A stretch of DNA of 64,000 nucleotides from the NCBI GenBank assembly GCA_947311845.1, contig CAMZMU010000063.1, positions 54,674,337 to 54,738,336 on the forward strand, in the 5' to 3' direction. This DNA comes from Poa pratensis (taxonomy: Eukaryota; Streptophyta; Magnoliopsida; Poales; Poaceae). Under the pieces are notes generated by a model. The model made no database searches. It had not been told where the DNA came from and saw nothing but the letters and a program-made list of their open reading frames with translations. This document shows, piece by piece, positions 35,324 to 47,530 of the stretch (its first letter is position 1; every line of letters begins with the position of its first letter). Both the position numbers and the translations under genes were made by a program.

Positions 35324-35593
35324 CTAAGACTAGTCCCAATGGGGAGTAACATAGGAGTAACATCAGTGTCACATAGCAAAAAATCTGATGTGGCGGATAA
35401 TTAATGAGGAGAGAGATGGTTGTGGTAACTAGCTATGTTACCATAACATCACATATTTCAAGACAAGATGAGTATATAACCTATTAAATATGACACTACA
35501 CACATGTTACTCCCCACTATGGAGGTAGTAACTTAGAGTAGTAACATATGCATGTTACTAGTCTAAGTTACTCCCCATTGTGACTAGTCTAAG
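35324..35593. mobile_element. TIR MITE (about 270 bp)
   Basis: Long inverted ends: CTAAGACTAGTCCCAATGGG at the left and CCCATTGTGACTAGTCTAAG at the right, extending into GAGTAAC/GTTACTC. Internal direct and inverted GTTACT motifs. No ORF. The superfamily is uncertain; a Mutator-derived MITE is possible. Confidence 0.75.
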
Positions 35594-36039
35594 TAATAAG
35601 AGCATAGTCAGACCGCAGTCACAAATCACGTGCTGCAACTCGATTCCTTTTCTCCGTGCGCATCTGGCTGGCCGACGGCTGCGATGCGCAAAATGTGGCG
35701 GGTCCCTGCCGGACTTTAGACCTGGCCGGCGTTGGCTGGTCCGTGCGACCACCGTTTGGCCCATGCCCGGTGACCGGGTCGTCACGCGGCCCGCCGGCCT
35801 CCCTGGACCAGACACCGACCCGCAAGAGAAAGCTTGTTCCTTCCAAGTTCCAACTGGAGAAGAAGAAGAAAAAGAAGAAGATATTTCCCGTCTCTGTAAC
35901 ACTAACAATCAGCAAAATCTTTACAATGGCTCTCAGCTACATTAGCAAATGTGGAACAAAAATCGCCACCCTGTCAGCCCCTCCTCCCTTGAGAAAGAAA
36001 GAGGGTAAGTAGATTACACGCGCGCACGAGCTGTAGCTG
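35594..36039. other. 3' flank of the MATE gene
   Basis: A GC-rich block (35640-35830) followed by an A/G-rich run (35857-35882) and the likely 3' UTR of the minus-strand MATE gene. No gene is supported in it. Confidence 0.4.
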
Positions 36040-37731
36040 TCAGCACCGATCTGCAGAGTGATCACCGATGTCTGCGTCGATAAGTAGCAGCCGCGACTTC
36101 TCGTCTCCGCCAACTTTCTCGTCGCCGGCCGCAGCTGATCCGGTGAGCTGCTTCGACCGCTTCGCCTCGGCGGCCCAGTCGGTGCGGCCGATGACCAGGA
36201 GCATGCGCACCATGCAGGTCGCCTGCGCCGCCAGGAGGCCGAACCACAGCCCCTTGAAGTCGTAGTGGAACCAGAACGCCAGCACCAGCGCCACGGGCGT
36301 CCCCACCAGGTAGAACGACCGGAGGTTGATGCTGGCCGCGTCCTTGGGCCGCGCGCTGCCGCGCAGCACGCCGCACCCCGTCGTCTGCGGGCAGTTGCCC
36401 AGCTCGCACAGGCCCAGGATCGGCAGCACCGACGCGGTGAGCGCGATGATCGCCGGGTCCGCCGTGAACATGCTCGCCCACACGTTCCGTACCAGGAACG
36501 CGAACGCGGAGGCGAAGGCGCCGAACGCGAACCCGAGCATGACCCCCGACGTGGCGGCGCGGCTCGCCTGCTCGGGCCGGCCCGCGCCGAGCTCGTTGCT
36601 CACGCGGGTGGACACGCCGAAGCTGAGCGACGATGGGAAGATGTAGATGAGCGACGTGGTCTGGATGAGGATGCCCATGGACGCCACCGTGGCCTGCGGG
36701 TTCAGGAGCAGCCCGCACAGCAGGATCATGATCTCGTACCACCACCACTCCAGGCACACGCTCACGCAGCTCGGTAGCGCGAGGCCAATGAGCTCGCCCC
36801 AGCCACGGAAGCTGTCCATGGAGAGCGCGAAGATGCCGCCCGTGCGCTTGTGGACGCCTTTAAAGAAGATGTAGCCCAGAAGCAGGAGGAGCAGGTTCAG
36901 GTTGGCCAGCACGGACGCCATTGCCACCCCCTTGATGCCGAGGCCGAGGACGGTGACGAGCACGTAGTTTATGGGAAGGTGGATTGCAATGGCGAGCATG
37001 GCGCACACTGTCAGAGGCAGGTTAATGGACTGCATCCGGAGGTATATCCGCACCGGGTGGAGGAATGCCTGGAGGAGGAGGTCAGGGAGCGACGCAAGAA
37101 TGTAGGTCTCGGCGACCGCGGCGATGCCGGCGTCCTGGCCGCAGAGGAGGAGGAGAGGCCGCATGTGCATCCACAGGCCACCGATGGGGACGGCGGCCGC
37201 GATGAGGAGGAGCACCGTCCGCTGCACGGTGACGCCAATGAGCGAGTAATTGCCCGCGCCGAACGCCTGCCCGCATATGGGCTCCATGCCCATGGCGAGG
37301 CCGGAGAGGACGGAGTAGCCCGTGATGTTGGCGAAGCCGATGGCGAGGGAGCCACCGGCGAGGGCGAGGCCGCCGAGACGGCCGAGGAAGAGCATGGAGA
37401 TCATGGAGCGGAGGTAGAGCAGGAGCCCCGTGAGGATCATCGGGAATGCGAGGCCGAGAATGGAGCGCGCCTCGTCCTGCGCCGCGGTGGCCGACAAGGG
37501 CGGCATCGTCGGCATCGCTATGCCCAAAGAAACGGACCAGGCTTCCTTCACCGCCTTGGCGAGCCGGCCCGGCGGCTTGCACGTGAGCACCGGCGCCGCC
37601 TCATCCGCGGCCACCGGGATGACGACCTCCCCGGCCGCCTTGGCGAGCAGCGGGGCGAGGATGACGCAGCAGCCATGCTGCGACTGCGAGTCGTCTCGGC
37701 ACGCGGGCGTGGCGCCTGAGCAGGACGTCAT
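36040..37731 (-). CDS. MATE efflux transporter (DETOXIFICATION family)
   Basis: This is an intact 563-aa single-exon frame from a real ATG (37731) to TGA (36040-36042). MATE proteins export organic solutes, often using a proton gradient. Two MatE domains are visible, about residues 93-255 and 312-475, with 12 hydrophobic segments in all. Landmarks are GMEPICGQAFGAGNY (148-161), PINYVLV (253-259), STRVSNELGAGRP (374-386) and the CELGNCPQTTGCGVLRGSARP loop. The N-terminus (about 85 residues) is a hydrophilic extension, and the C-tail after the last helix is charged. Length, single exon and N-terminal extension fit the plant DTX48-57 clade; substrate and membrane cannot be told. GC content is high, as in many grass genes. 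Long frames on the opposite strand are shadows. Confidence 0.95.
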   Translation of the reverse strand: MTSCSGATPACRDDSQSQHGCCVILAPLLAKAAGEVVIPVAADEAAPVLTCKPPGRLAKAVKEAWSVSLGIAMPTMPPLSATAAQDEARSILGLAFPMILTGLLLYLRSMISMLFLGRLGGLALAGGSLAIGFANITGYSVLSGLAMGMEPICGQAFGAGNYSLIGVTVQRTVLLLIAAAVPIGGLWMHMRPLLLLCGQDAGIAAVAETYILASLPDLLLQAFLHPVRIYLRMQSINLPLTVCAMLAIAIHLPINYVLVTVLGLGIKGVAMASVLANLNLLLLLLGYIFFKGVHKRTGGIFALSMDSFRGWGELIGLALPSCVSVCLEWWWYEIMILLCGLLLNPQATVASMGILIQTTSLIYIFPSSLSFGVSTRVSNELGAGRPEQASRAATSGVMLGFAFGAFASAFAFLVRNVWASMFTADPAIIALTASVLPILGLCELGNCPQTTGCGVLRGSARPKDAASINLRSFYLVGTPVALVLAFWFHYDFKGLWFGLLAAQATCMVRMLLVIGRTDWAAEAKRSKQLTGSAAAGDEKVGGDEKSRLLLIDADIGDHSADRC

Positions 37732-37958
37732 GGCTGGAAAACAGAGGAGCTGGTGCTCTGCTCGTCGCCCGCTCGTGCGGTTTCGAACGGAGATTTACGG
37801 CGGTAACTCCTGGGCAGTTTACGGAGTTTAGTTTGGGGGGGAGAAAGAGAAGGACGGAGGGGCGTTTTCTCGCGCTGTCTCCTTGACGGAGGCGGGGAGT
37901 GTTTGGTTGGTGGAGGAGCTTCTGCACCGCGCGGGGGATTGGGAAGCGCGGCGAGCAC

Positions 37959-37966
37959 TTTATATA
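37959..37966 (-). promoter_or_regulatory. TATA box of the MATE gene
   Basis: TATATAAA on the minus strand, about 230 bp before the ATG, in an otherwise GC-rich region. It leaves room for a 5' UTR of roughly 200 nt. Confidence 0.6.
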
Positions 37967-39884
37967 GGCGGGGCGAGGGGAGACGAAGGCTCGCTGCGCT
38001 GCCTCGTGGGTTCTCGTTGCGTTTTCTATGTTTTTTTTTTGTCGTCGTCGTCGTCGTTGCTGTATCCAATCAACCCTGAGCCGCCCGCACGAATTATCTT
38101 CCATTTCTTTCGTGCGTAACTTGCACCTGCGCGTTGAACACCGCCATTTATTTAGACGCTGAAGTGTGCTGCATGTACTCCTTTGGTTCAGCATATATAC
38201 ATACATGTTGGGTTTTCTGGCTCAACATATTTTTTTTATCTTCAGTTACATACTTGGCCTTAACGGCTTCAGTAACTAGCATGCTAGAGTCACTGGTCTC
38301 AGGTAATAAACCATACTAGTAGTACTTGCCCCAAGTATTAATTTCATTAAACCTTGTCTTTGTCGGTTAATCAAATTTTACAAGGAGGATCGACAAAGAT
38401 TCTTGACCCGACGCATTTAGTCATGTCAAGGAAAAAACACCAAATCAAAGACATGGCATATGAACAAATTAAAGCTGGAATCACAGTTATGGCCGTACAA
38501 AAGTGACCTTCTCACCTGAAGGTGTGTTTGCTTCCTGATCGAGTTCCAGTGTTCCCTCTATTTTAAAATATTCAAAAACTATATTACAAGTTTCAATAAA
38601 TTTATGGAAAAGATTCTGGACATAGCCAACTACATGTTCTTCAAGCATGGAAAATAGCAATGCAAAAATAGTTGTATTATGTGCTATGCAAAAATGACAG
38701 AATCGGATAAAATTTGAAAATATGCATACTCAAATCCACTCTCTTGTCATTTTTTTTTGTTTCATCTGGATTTTTTAGTTTTCTTTTTGTAACTCATAAA
38801 TATGATTTTCGGTTTTTTTAATGGAAGGAGAACCGGAACTCAGGAGCCAAAAATCTTTACTCCCTTCTCACGCGAGACTTCGGTGCTTCATTTTATTTAT
38901 GTTTGATCTTACTATCGTTATGATAAAAATTTAAACCTGATTCTTTCAACTTAAAATACTAGCAGGAATATGCCGTCTGAAGAGCTGTGCTGCTCACGAA
39001 CAGGCATCGTTGCCAGGCCGTGCATCCTATTTTATTACTAGACTAGAGATGACATTGTTACAGTGAGTTAAACATTGAGCTGCTACATGGCCACGTTAGG
39101 GTGGTATTTAACTTTGCTCTTCTGCACCCTATTGTCAACTCATAATGTAATGGTTTCTCCTATATAAAAAAACTTGGTGTGCGTTGACAACGACAATTGC
39201 AGGCCCTTAAAATGAGAAGGGACAAATAAAGTCCACTGCGGGCAGTTGTATTGACAATGCATATAAACAGCTAGATTTTGAAGTCAACTGGATCCCCCGA
39301 TTCAAACATATTTTTAAGAAAAGTCTCCCTGAATTCAAAATTTGGCACAACAACATCTCTCTATATCCCACCGTCCTGCAGCTAACGGAAGGGCTATAAA
39401 TAATGCCGTCTGTTCTGTCGTCCTGTACTTTTTAATCACACAACAAATAGAGCTTTAATATACAGTAATACCCAAGAGGGATATTCTATAAAACTGAATA
39501 GAAAAGTACAATTTTGCTATTGCTCGTTTGATGCCCCTTACACCAATACTAGAATTTCGATGAGAGACAGCGTGTGTGCTTTATTTTTATTTCACAACGT
39601 ACATGCAAACGACTAGTACGGACAATTTCATATGGCCAAGGTGTTCCGATCGGTCGGTGAAATTATGATAGCTGGAATCTTTACAGGTTATTGTTAACCA
39701 ACTCTTCAGAGGGTCCAAGGTAAAGTGCTCTTCATCTTGTCGCCCTTGTTGCATTTTTTCCGATGGAAAAACATGCAAGGCGCTTGTAGTTAGGCCGTGA
39801 TAAGCGGGAAGAAGCTTTGCTTCAAAACAAGGATCATTTGCGAAGCAACGGACTCTCTTCCTGATCCATCTTGATCCTTGGTAC
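37967..39884. other. Gene-free stretch upstream of the MATE gene
   Basis: The first part should hold MATE promoter elements and a short GTC repeat (38041-38057). The rest is AT-rich with no supportable feature. Confidence 0.45.
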
Positions 39885-39887
39885 TAA

Positions 39888-41258
39888 GAGCATCTCCCCG
39901 GCCCTTTTAATAGGCCTTCTAATAGTGTTATTAGGCGCCGGGCGCAAAAATGGCTTCCAGCCGCGGTCCCAATGACGTCAGTTTTGTCCGACGGGTCCAA
40001 CAGTACGTCCCGCACTCCCATCATGACCCGGTCCATAAATAGCGGTGTGCGTCTATGCCGAATCCTAACTAGTGGGTTGTCCTGTCGGCGACCTAAAAGG
40101 CCGATCATCGTAAGTAAATGAGAACAATGATTTGCCCACGTGGGCGCAAAACGACGTGGCACCGACGTTAATGCACGCCAAGGGAACCGGTACTTGGACC
40201 ACCCACTCCACTCGCCCGACCGGTTTTAAAACCACGACGTTGTGCCCTCGCCCTACAGTTCTCACCGCCGTCCCGCTCCTTTCCCACACTACATCGAGCA
40301 GATCCGTCACAATGTTCGGCCACGACGCGAACCACGACGAGAGCCACCGATGGGCAACCTTGGACCGCGTGCTTCGCCGACAAAGGCAGAGGGACAGTGG
40401 CGAGGGAGCTCATCCCACCTGCCTCTGCCTATGTATCCGCTTCCTCCGCATCCCCCTAGTGATGGTGGAGGAGGAGCGTGAACACGTGCGCAACAAACTT
40501 GCCTGTGTCGGTAGAATGCCACATCGCAGACGGTTCGATGAACAACCTTGTTCACTTCCCGGTGGCGCCGCCTCTCACCGGCGAGGCGCGCCTCGCCTTT
40601 ATACAAGGGTCGTGGCAGGCCTTGCCATGGGAGATGTGGCGCGACCCCGCCTACGCGGAGTCGTCACCCAAGTGGACGAGAACATGAAGATGGAGTACGA
40701 GTGCCGCCTCTACAGGTTCTTCGTCACCTCCTCTGATTGCGAGCCGCTTGTGGAGTGGTTCACGTCGGACGACGACATCTCCGCCAACTCCGACGTCTTC
40801 GACGTTGCACAGAGCACCAGCGAGAGATGGGTGATGTCGGCGGTCCACCCCTGGCCGGAGGCATCGGAGGAGGAGGAGGAGCAGGACTTCCCAGAAATCC
40901 AGTGGTCGGGCATGCAGGTGGCCATCGAGACATCCTTGGCAACCCCGCAGCCGCCACTGCCTCCCACCATGCCGGATGTGTCGGTGATCCACATCGAGTC
41001 TGACTAGGGTTTAGAAAACCTATGTAGTTTTATTTATTTAATTTATTTGAGGTTAAGTATGCGGCGGCGAACTATTTCAGCTTCAAATTATTGTTAAGGT
41101 TGAATGGAATTGGTATGGAGTGAACATAGACTTTGTTTGAATAATCTATTGGGAACGCCGTTAGGACATCGGTACCAATATGGCGGTAACTTGAGCCGGC
41201 GCTCCCAATAGCGACCAGTACTTGCCGGACCGTGTATTGGTAGCCACGTGGAGATGCT
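39888..41258. mobile_element. Harbinger-like DNA element with an ORF
   Basis: Short inverted ends GAGCATCTCC and GGAGATGCT are flanked by TAA on both sides (39885-39887, 41259-41261), the target signature of PIF/Harbinger elements. The element is 1371 bp and has no recognisable transposase. The interior (40130-41010) is GC-rich and open. The TIR is short, so the call is moderate. Confidence 0.55.
40312..41007 (+). CDS. Unrecognised 231-aa ORF within the Harbinger-like element
   Basis: The frame starts at ATG 40312 (a longer open frame reaches back to 40132) and ends at TAG just before an AT-rich tail. The N-terminal half is Arg/His-rich. The C-terminal half is acidic, with YECRLYRFFVTSSDCEPL, a SDDDISANSDVF run, a Glu stretch (EASEEEEEQDFPEIQW) and a Pro-rich end. 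A second frame over the same DNA contains FIQGSWQALPWEMWRDPAYAE, which looks equally protein-like. The original protein may therefore have been read partly in another frame. I do not recognise the family. It may be a transposon-carried gene or a fossil of one. Confidence 0.35.
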   Translation: MFGHDANHDESHRWATLDRVLRRQRQRDSGEGAHPTCLCLCIRFLRIPLVMVEEEREHVRNKLACVGRMPHRRRFDEQPCSLPGGAASHRRGAPRLYTRVVAGLAMGDVARPRLRGVVTQVDENMKMEYECRLYRFFVTSSDCEPLVEWFTSDDDISANSDVFDVAQSTSERWVMSAVHPWPEASEEEEEQDFPEIQWSGMQVAIETSLATPQPPLPPTMPDVSVIHIESD

Positions 41259-41261
41259 TAA

Positions 41262-42640
41262 GAAAGATGCAAGTGTGTGCTCTTTTCCTTACCCAATCCA
41301 GCAACGTACGACGTAATCGTTGGCGCTTGAGTGCTATCTATAAGGAGTATGGCTAGGCTCACCCAACCTAGCTCTAGAAGTCCCTTTTTGGAGCAGATGC
41401 ACACTAAGAATAGTGGTATATATGGACCTGCGTATAGGGATCGCATCATGATCTTTGATACCATGTTACGCGTGAGCAAATCTAGGCCTCTCTACCATGC
41501 AAGTTGCATGGAGTATGTGCGCCTTTGCGAGCACAAGTGGCCGTACTATATAACTGATCACCACCAAATTTCAGCAGGGTCCATGAGCAATTGCGTCGGC
41601 CTTGTCCTGAGCGGTGACCATGCACCGGCCGGCATGGTCCAGGCCATTGGCCGGGATTGGGCGATGCAGGCAGGGCCGTCCGTGGTACGTCAGGTTTTCT
41701 TGCATGTTTTGGACGTCTGAAAACCCTGGACAAGAGATCGAGTCATCCAATCTTTTGCATTGTTGCGCCTCGGCGACGTATGGACGGACGTAGTGGTTGC
41801 ATGTGTCGGGCGATGGTCCACGCCTATGCGGCTACAACCCTTGTCTTGTTGTAAATTTTTACGGCATTTCTTATCAGTCTAGCCGGCGTCAAGGCGCCAT
41901 TGGCTCATCCATGGCGATGTTTAGGTGCTAACCTCCGCCTGCCCGGCCTCGGTTTTTGTCGCGAGAGGAACTGTGCTCTTGTTGCCTTGCTCCTGATTTT
42001 CATGGAGCGGCGGTCGAGGCCACGAGTACGCTTTTTTGTTTTGTTTTTTTTTTTCTGTTTTTGCTGGAGTTAGCAACACTTGCTTGGGTTTTGGCTACTC
42101 GACTGTTATCATCTAGCGCTTTGGTTTTTGGGTTAAGGTTAAGACGACGAGGCGAGGCGAGGCGAGCGGAACCCGTGGGCTCGTGTGCTATTTCCGCATA
42201 TGTTTTGTCGACGCGGCAGCAGAGTGAAAAGCTGGCTTTAGCCTGTGGCGACGTGGACGCAGAGGCGCCGTCGTCGTGTTCGTTCATGGCCACCGCGTCC
42301 ACTACTCCGTTGTCGCCGTGTCTGTCACAGGAGGCGCCAAAAACATCTTACAGACCCTACGGCGTTTTCTATCCATCTCTGCTTACATTACAGTAGAGGA
42401 AGAAAAATAACATATCTATCCCCGGCCGTGTTTGAAAATTACCAAGCGCTTAATTAATCCTCTCGTCCTCAGCGTGAGTGACAAAAACCTTTGTATCACA
42501 ACTGCGCCGTCCACATGGGGTACTTCACCCGCTCAGGGCAGGGATTCAGGTCCAGGTGCTGACAAAGCGGGCCCACTGGTGGATTGTACATTTGTACTGG
42601 ATAGGCGTTGCCATGCCATGCAACAGCGTTTTTATATGTC
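41262..42640. other. Spacer with unrecognised open frames
   Basis: Several open frames (41331-41720 and 41956-42396 plus) lack domains, and the second has no ATG at its start. A T-rich run lies at 42029-42062. It may be worn repeat or gene-fragment DNA. Confidence 0.35.
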
Positions 42641-42650
42641 ATCGACCGTG

Positions 42651-44820
42651 GGCCAAATCAACAAATTTGACCTCAAGGCAAAACTTCAACCTAAAATGAA
42701 CCCTCTTCAAAAATTTCAGCCTAATCTAACCCTTTTCACTACCGTTCAACATCCCGGCGGTAGGCTTAACGCGATACCGTCAGAATAGCTGGCGGTAGGC
42801 TTCCTGATCCATGTATAACCTGTAAATCTTGAATGCGATGAAGTGGCTCGCTACCGCCGGAGCATGGGGCGGTAGACCTCCAAGCACACAACGCCACTTG
42901 AGCTGGCGGTACCTCCCGTAGCCACCCTCCGGCAATTCATCAAGCCAAATTATGTACGTACTCCGTGGTTAATTGGGGTGTACTACTAGGTATATAGCGT
43001 GAGCAAGTTGATAAGTTCATAATGGCATGCTACATTTGCACTGTACGTGCATACCTATACTACTAGACTATAGAACCCATATGGCAGATGCCGGAAAGTA
43101 AGTTTAACTATGTCGGTACCCATTTTACTCTAAACTCAAAAGACGGACATATGTACGCGACAAATTATTTTACTGGATAAATATTATGTATCTAGAAAAA
43201 TCTTTAAACAGGTTCTATAATGTATGAAAAAAATTATGTATGTCAAATTAATTTCCTTGTTTGAATAATAATTATTAATGCAACTTCTAGAAATGATATT
43301 ATGAAAATTGTCTTCAAAGATGTTAAAAAGATACTCACCTAACTTGATAAGAATTTGCCATGTCTCAAAAGTATAATATTACAGCTTGTGCTAAAACAAA
43401 GCAAATATTACTATCAAAACATTAATCAAGGTATGTACGTATTCAAGGTATAGGTTGATCATGAAGAAGTAACAAACTATTCTATTGGAAATAGTTTGAT
43501 CATGACACTAGTAAAGAACTATTGTCTTCTCAATAAGCTAAAATAGAGTGCAATGTTATGTCGTGGCCTATTGTTAGAATTGTCCACTGCTTCATGCGGA
43601 TTAGTGATTCGTCTCTAATGTGGATGAACATATTTATTCGTCTTCATTGGAATGAAAATATCCAACTGAATTGTTGAACCACAAGAAGTTTATTTGTATA
43701 CAACATTGTCTTGTAAACAAAGCAATCATTATCATGGTTGGAAAAAAGCGCTAGGCGTAAGCGAGGCGGTTGGCATTCGCCTAGCGCCTAGGCGATGCTT
43801 AAGCGCACTAGGCGTAACCTAGGTGGTATATAGTTTTTCCCATTAGGTGTATATTTGGGTTATTCTATATCTATACCCACTAATTTAGAGCATATAAATG
43901 CGTAAACTACTAACAATTTTCATTGGATTATGGTCCATCTGATTTGTAAGTGCAATATGGTATGATTTCTTGGCAAAGAATACAATTTCTTAGTTGTGCT
44001 GCCTAGAGTTCCGCTTATGACCTAGGCAAGGCGGTTGTCCATCGCCTAGTGCATAAGCGTGCTTAGCGCTGCCTAGGCGCCGTCTAATCCAACACTGAGC
44101 ATTATGAATTAAAGTTTAGCGTACTTTTTGTATATCGAGTAATTAGTAAAACCGCTACAAGAAATATAGTTCTGTCACACCTAAAGACATATGATGAGGT
44201 AGTAGTGCTTAGCTTGAGAGTTTAAGTAATCAGATATGATAGTATTAACATGCTGAAATTGAGTACAATTTGCGATGTCAATGAGAGGAAAAAAGATGAC
44301 ATTTTTCAAATAAATAGAAACATGTATGGGATTATATATTGATTTTCTTTGCATAGTATTTTTTGAAAACTGTCTTGGCGTTTCATAAGATCTATTCCAT
44401 TTCCTCTTATAAAGATATATTTATTTTTCATGTAAAAAAACAGTGGCAACGGTAGCTAAGGCAGTCGGGTGGCTCCACCATACACACGCACACTAGCAGC
44501 TAGCACGCACAGGCATCATATGCACGGAAGCAACTTCTGAGTTCTGACTCACGCATGGCTGACCCTCACAGCTTTGGATTGGTACCGCCAGCTCTAATGG
44601 CGTTGGGCTTGGAGGTCTACCGCCCCATGCTCCGGCGGTAGCCAGCCACTTCAGCGCACATGGACCAGGACGACTACCGCCAGCTATTCTGACGGTATCA
44701 CCTTGAGCCTACCGCCAGCATGATGAGCGGTAATGAAAAGGGTTAGATTAGGCTGAAAATTTGGAAAGGGTTCATTTAAGGCTAAACTTTTGCCTTGAGG
44801 TCAAATTAGTCGAATTGGCC
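42651..44820. mobile_element. Mutator-like element with long inverted ends
   Basis: The two termini match as inverted repeats over roughly 200-270 bp, starting GGCCAAATCAACAAATTTGA and ending in the near-complement. They include the repeated CTACCGCC/GGCGGTA words. A 9-bp target duplication with one mismatch (TCGACCGTG at 42642-42650, TCGGCCGTG at 44821-44829) is the Mutator hallmark. There is no transposase (MURA) ORF. The centre is AT-rich and contains a second, nested MITE. Confidence 0.8.
43738..44093. mobile_element. MITE nested in the Mutator-like element
   Basis: Ends GTTGGA...TCCAAC enclose strongly palindromic arms rich in GCCTAGGCG, AGCGCTAGGCG and AAGCG words, mirrored at both ends. 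No ORF. This resembles hAT-type grass MITEs, but the superfamily is not certain. Confidence 0.6.
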
Positions 44821-44829
44821 TCGGCCGTG

Positions 44830-47401
44830 TCTCGGTTACGCTATAGATATGCTTATACTAGTGACTGCTAGTTTAATCAGACTTCTCTTTCTGTTTGTTT
44901 TTCTGTAACCACGCAGATTTGAGAGCCTTGACATTGATGAAAGTCCACGGCCGGAGGAGGTCGATGTCATTGGGTTGATAATTATAAGGCAAGTCTTAGG
45001 ATGAATGTATCAGATGAGTGCTGCAAAGATGCACGTAAGAATATATTATATACTACTTCATGTATCACAAATATAAAACCCTTTGGACGGCAAAAACCAC
45101 GCCCCCATCCACACTATTTTTCTCGCTCGCCGTAATCGGGCAAAGCCTACGGTTGACGTGGAAGGCAGGGCTTTCGTCCTCGGCGGATCTAGGGGGCCAA
45201 CAAGTTCCGCATCGCCCTCTGTGGATCGACGCGCCATATGTGGCAGCTCCGGTGAGTATTAGACAATCCCTCTGTTATAAGAAGCGTTGATAGACATGGT
45301 AGGTTGCGTTGCTGCCTAGTCACACAGATCAAACCCGAATGTCGCTTGCTCCACCTGGCAGAGGAGCACCTATGGCCTGCGAGTTAGGAGCGGTGGCTCC
45401 AAGCTTGCCGCATCATTATCGTGTCCTAGGACATGTTGCAACGGTTCAACGCTTAGCACCACTTGATACTTCCGGTTGGTGCCGCCCACGGCGGTGAAGG
45501 TTTCCTCCTATATATGGTCCCTATCCGATCGACGGATCCCCGATGTGCATGATCGGTGAAGGTCAATGGATCCAAAAGTTGGTGCGCGATTGCGAGGACT
45601 TCTGTTGGTGGTCTGCTTCGCACCTTATTCTTTACTCGTCTGGCACCTCAAAAGAGAGACGAGTGTGATATCAGAACGAGGTGACCAAGGTGGTTACAAA
45701 CTTGCTAACCCAACTTCATATATCATCATCAAATTATTCCACGAATTGGTCAAACAATGAGACTAATCAACCAATCTCATCCTAGGGCATGGGAATCGAG
45801 GAGAAACAAGGTACAGTACATTGAAATGATAGAGATTATAATCTAGAATGGCTGAATATGTTTCTACAAATTTTACAATTATTTTCACAAGTTTTAGTCT
45901 AGTGAGCCTAACAACTAAGTGAAATACCCTATAGGATGCAATAATATACTTAAACCATGAAGACTATCACAAATATAGATACACAAATGAAAGAGCCCGG
46001 ATAAAAAATAACGGGGCCACACGGAGACAAAGATGTCACCCCGGTGCTCGTTTCCTTGAGAACACAGTACGTCGCCATTGGAGAGATGCGAAATTACGAA
46101 GGACAGTCGAGCACCATGAAGGCTCACCTTTTTATCCTTAAGCCTCCTCCACAAACTAGGAGCTCGACCACTAATTAATTGTATACTTGGGGTGACCTCC
46201 AAGCCCTCACAATTTTGTGCAGAAAATTTCAAGCCTAGAAGCATCCGAGCCACTTAGAATTCCTAGGGTTTTTCAAAAATCCAAGAGTAACAAGCAAATT
46301 GAGGATCTCGGTGGACACATAGATCAGGACCTCTTGCTTTTCCCCAAAGGAATTAGGATTTTGTTGAGGGTATGATAGGTCTCGAAGCTTTGATCTGGAC
46401 AACAATGTTAGAGAAAGAGTTAGAGAGATATTGTGCTTCAGAGCTTGTCAACCTAGCCTTTCGAGAAGAAGGGGTAGGCTTATATATGGTGCCATCAAAT
46501 CTAACCGTTACACGGCTTCATTATTGACTGTTACATAATCCGGTGTATAAACAAGATTTCATACTGGAGCTCTATCAGTAGTATCCAAATCTTTAACTTT
46601 ATCGAGTTTATAAGTTTCAATTTGTTGTGAGAGTAAAAGCAATGTGCTTCTCATCGATACGCTCTTGGTTGACGATATTGAATCTCCATCCCCCATCTTC
46701 AATATAGGATTCCAATTTCTTAGAGCTGTCGTTGCGATAGGCAAGGGTTTCCATCTAGTATGGATATGGGTGCGAAGGATATCTGGTATACATGATAGGC
46801 AATAAAACGATGAACGAAAGTAAGATCAACACATGGGGATTGGGGACACCAAATTTTAACTTGGAAAACCCTTCCAAGGAGAAAGAGAAAAAATTACGGG
46901 CGCCAACCAGCAAAACTTCACTATATCAGGAGAGGGGTTACCAACACTGGTGATTTACAACTTGCGATTTATCCCAACTGACGGGTTACCTGATGTATTT
47001 ACAGCCCAACCCTCCGGCGACGGGCCTCCTCTTCGCTCCGACAAAAGTTAGCATTTATCAGTATAGTCTTCATATGAATTTGGATCATAATAAAACAACA
47101 ATATCTTACTAGAGAAACTAATTAGGGTTGCTAGAGAAACTTATTAGGGTTGCGAGGTGAAGTCGACGACGAAGCGAGTGTGGAGCCAGGGATTATTTGA
47201 GAGTGGCGTGTAAACAGGAAGACTATGAGCATAACGAACAATATCTATAAAAAACAGTCGACTGTGTGAAAAAAAGGCAATGCCTTCATCTTTTCCAGAT
47301 GTGGATCATACTGTTTCCCTTACAACTAAGCATTCAGATTTTATTAATAATTTTAGGTTCGGAGGCAATTTCTTTCTTTTCTATGCGCTGGCATATTTAG
47401 G
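44830..47401. other. Spacer left of the Copia element
   Basis: This spacer holds a possible lone exon at 44917-45010 (acceptor CCACGCAG, frame FESLDIDESPRPEEVDVIGLI), which I cannot assign. It also holds mixed repeat-like DNA at 46000-47000. The 41-nt stretch 47278-47318 recurs beyond the right Copia LTR. Confidence 0.4.
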
Positions 47402-47530
47402 TGTGAATAAAGTTGGTAGGGGTATTGCACGGTACCTCCAAGGGTCCGGCCTATCTCATTATATATGGGTAAAGTTACAATACGGTACAAGTACAAGTTA
47501 GGTTAGAGTCCTATACAAATACGTTTATCA
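47402..47530 (-). repeat. Copia LTR, left (3' LTR)
   Basis: 129 bp, TGTGAATAAAG...ACGTTTATCA. It has one more G than the right copy in the GGTAGGGG run, otherwise identical by eye. Confidence 0.95.

Noticed and set aside
36265..37719. Long plus-strand open frames opposite the MATE gene (36265-36777, 36850-37719)
   Set aside because: They are shadows of a GC-rich coding sequence in the other strand; composition is His/Arg/Glu-rich with no domain.
41956..42396. Hydrophobic 146-codon frame resembling a membrane protein
   Set aside because: It does not begin with ATG, the hydrophobic part comes from a T-rich run, and there is no gene context.
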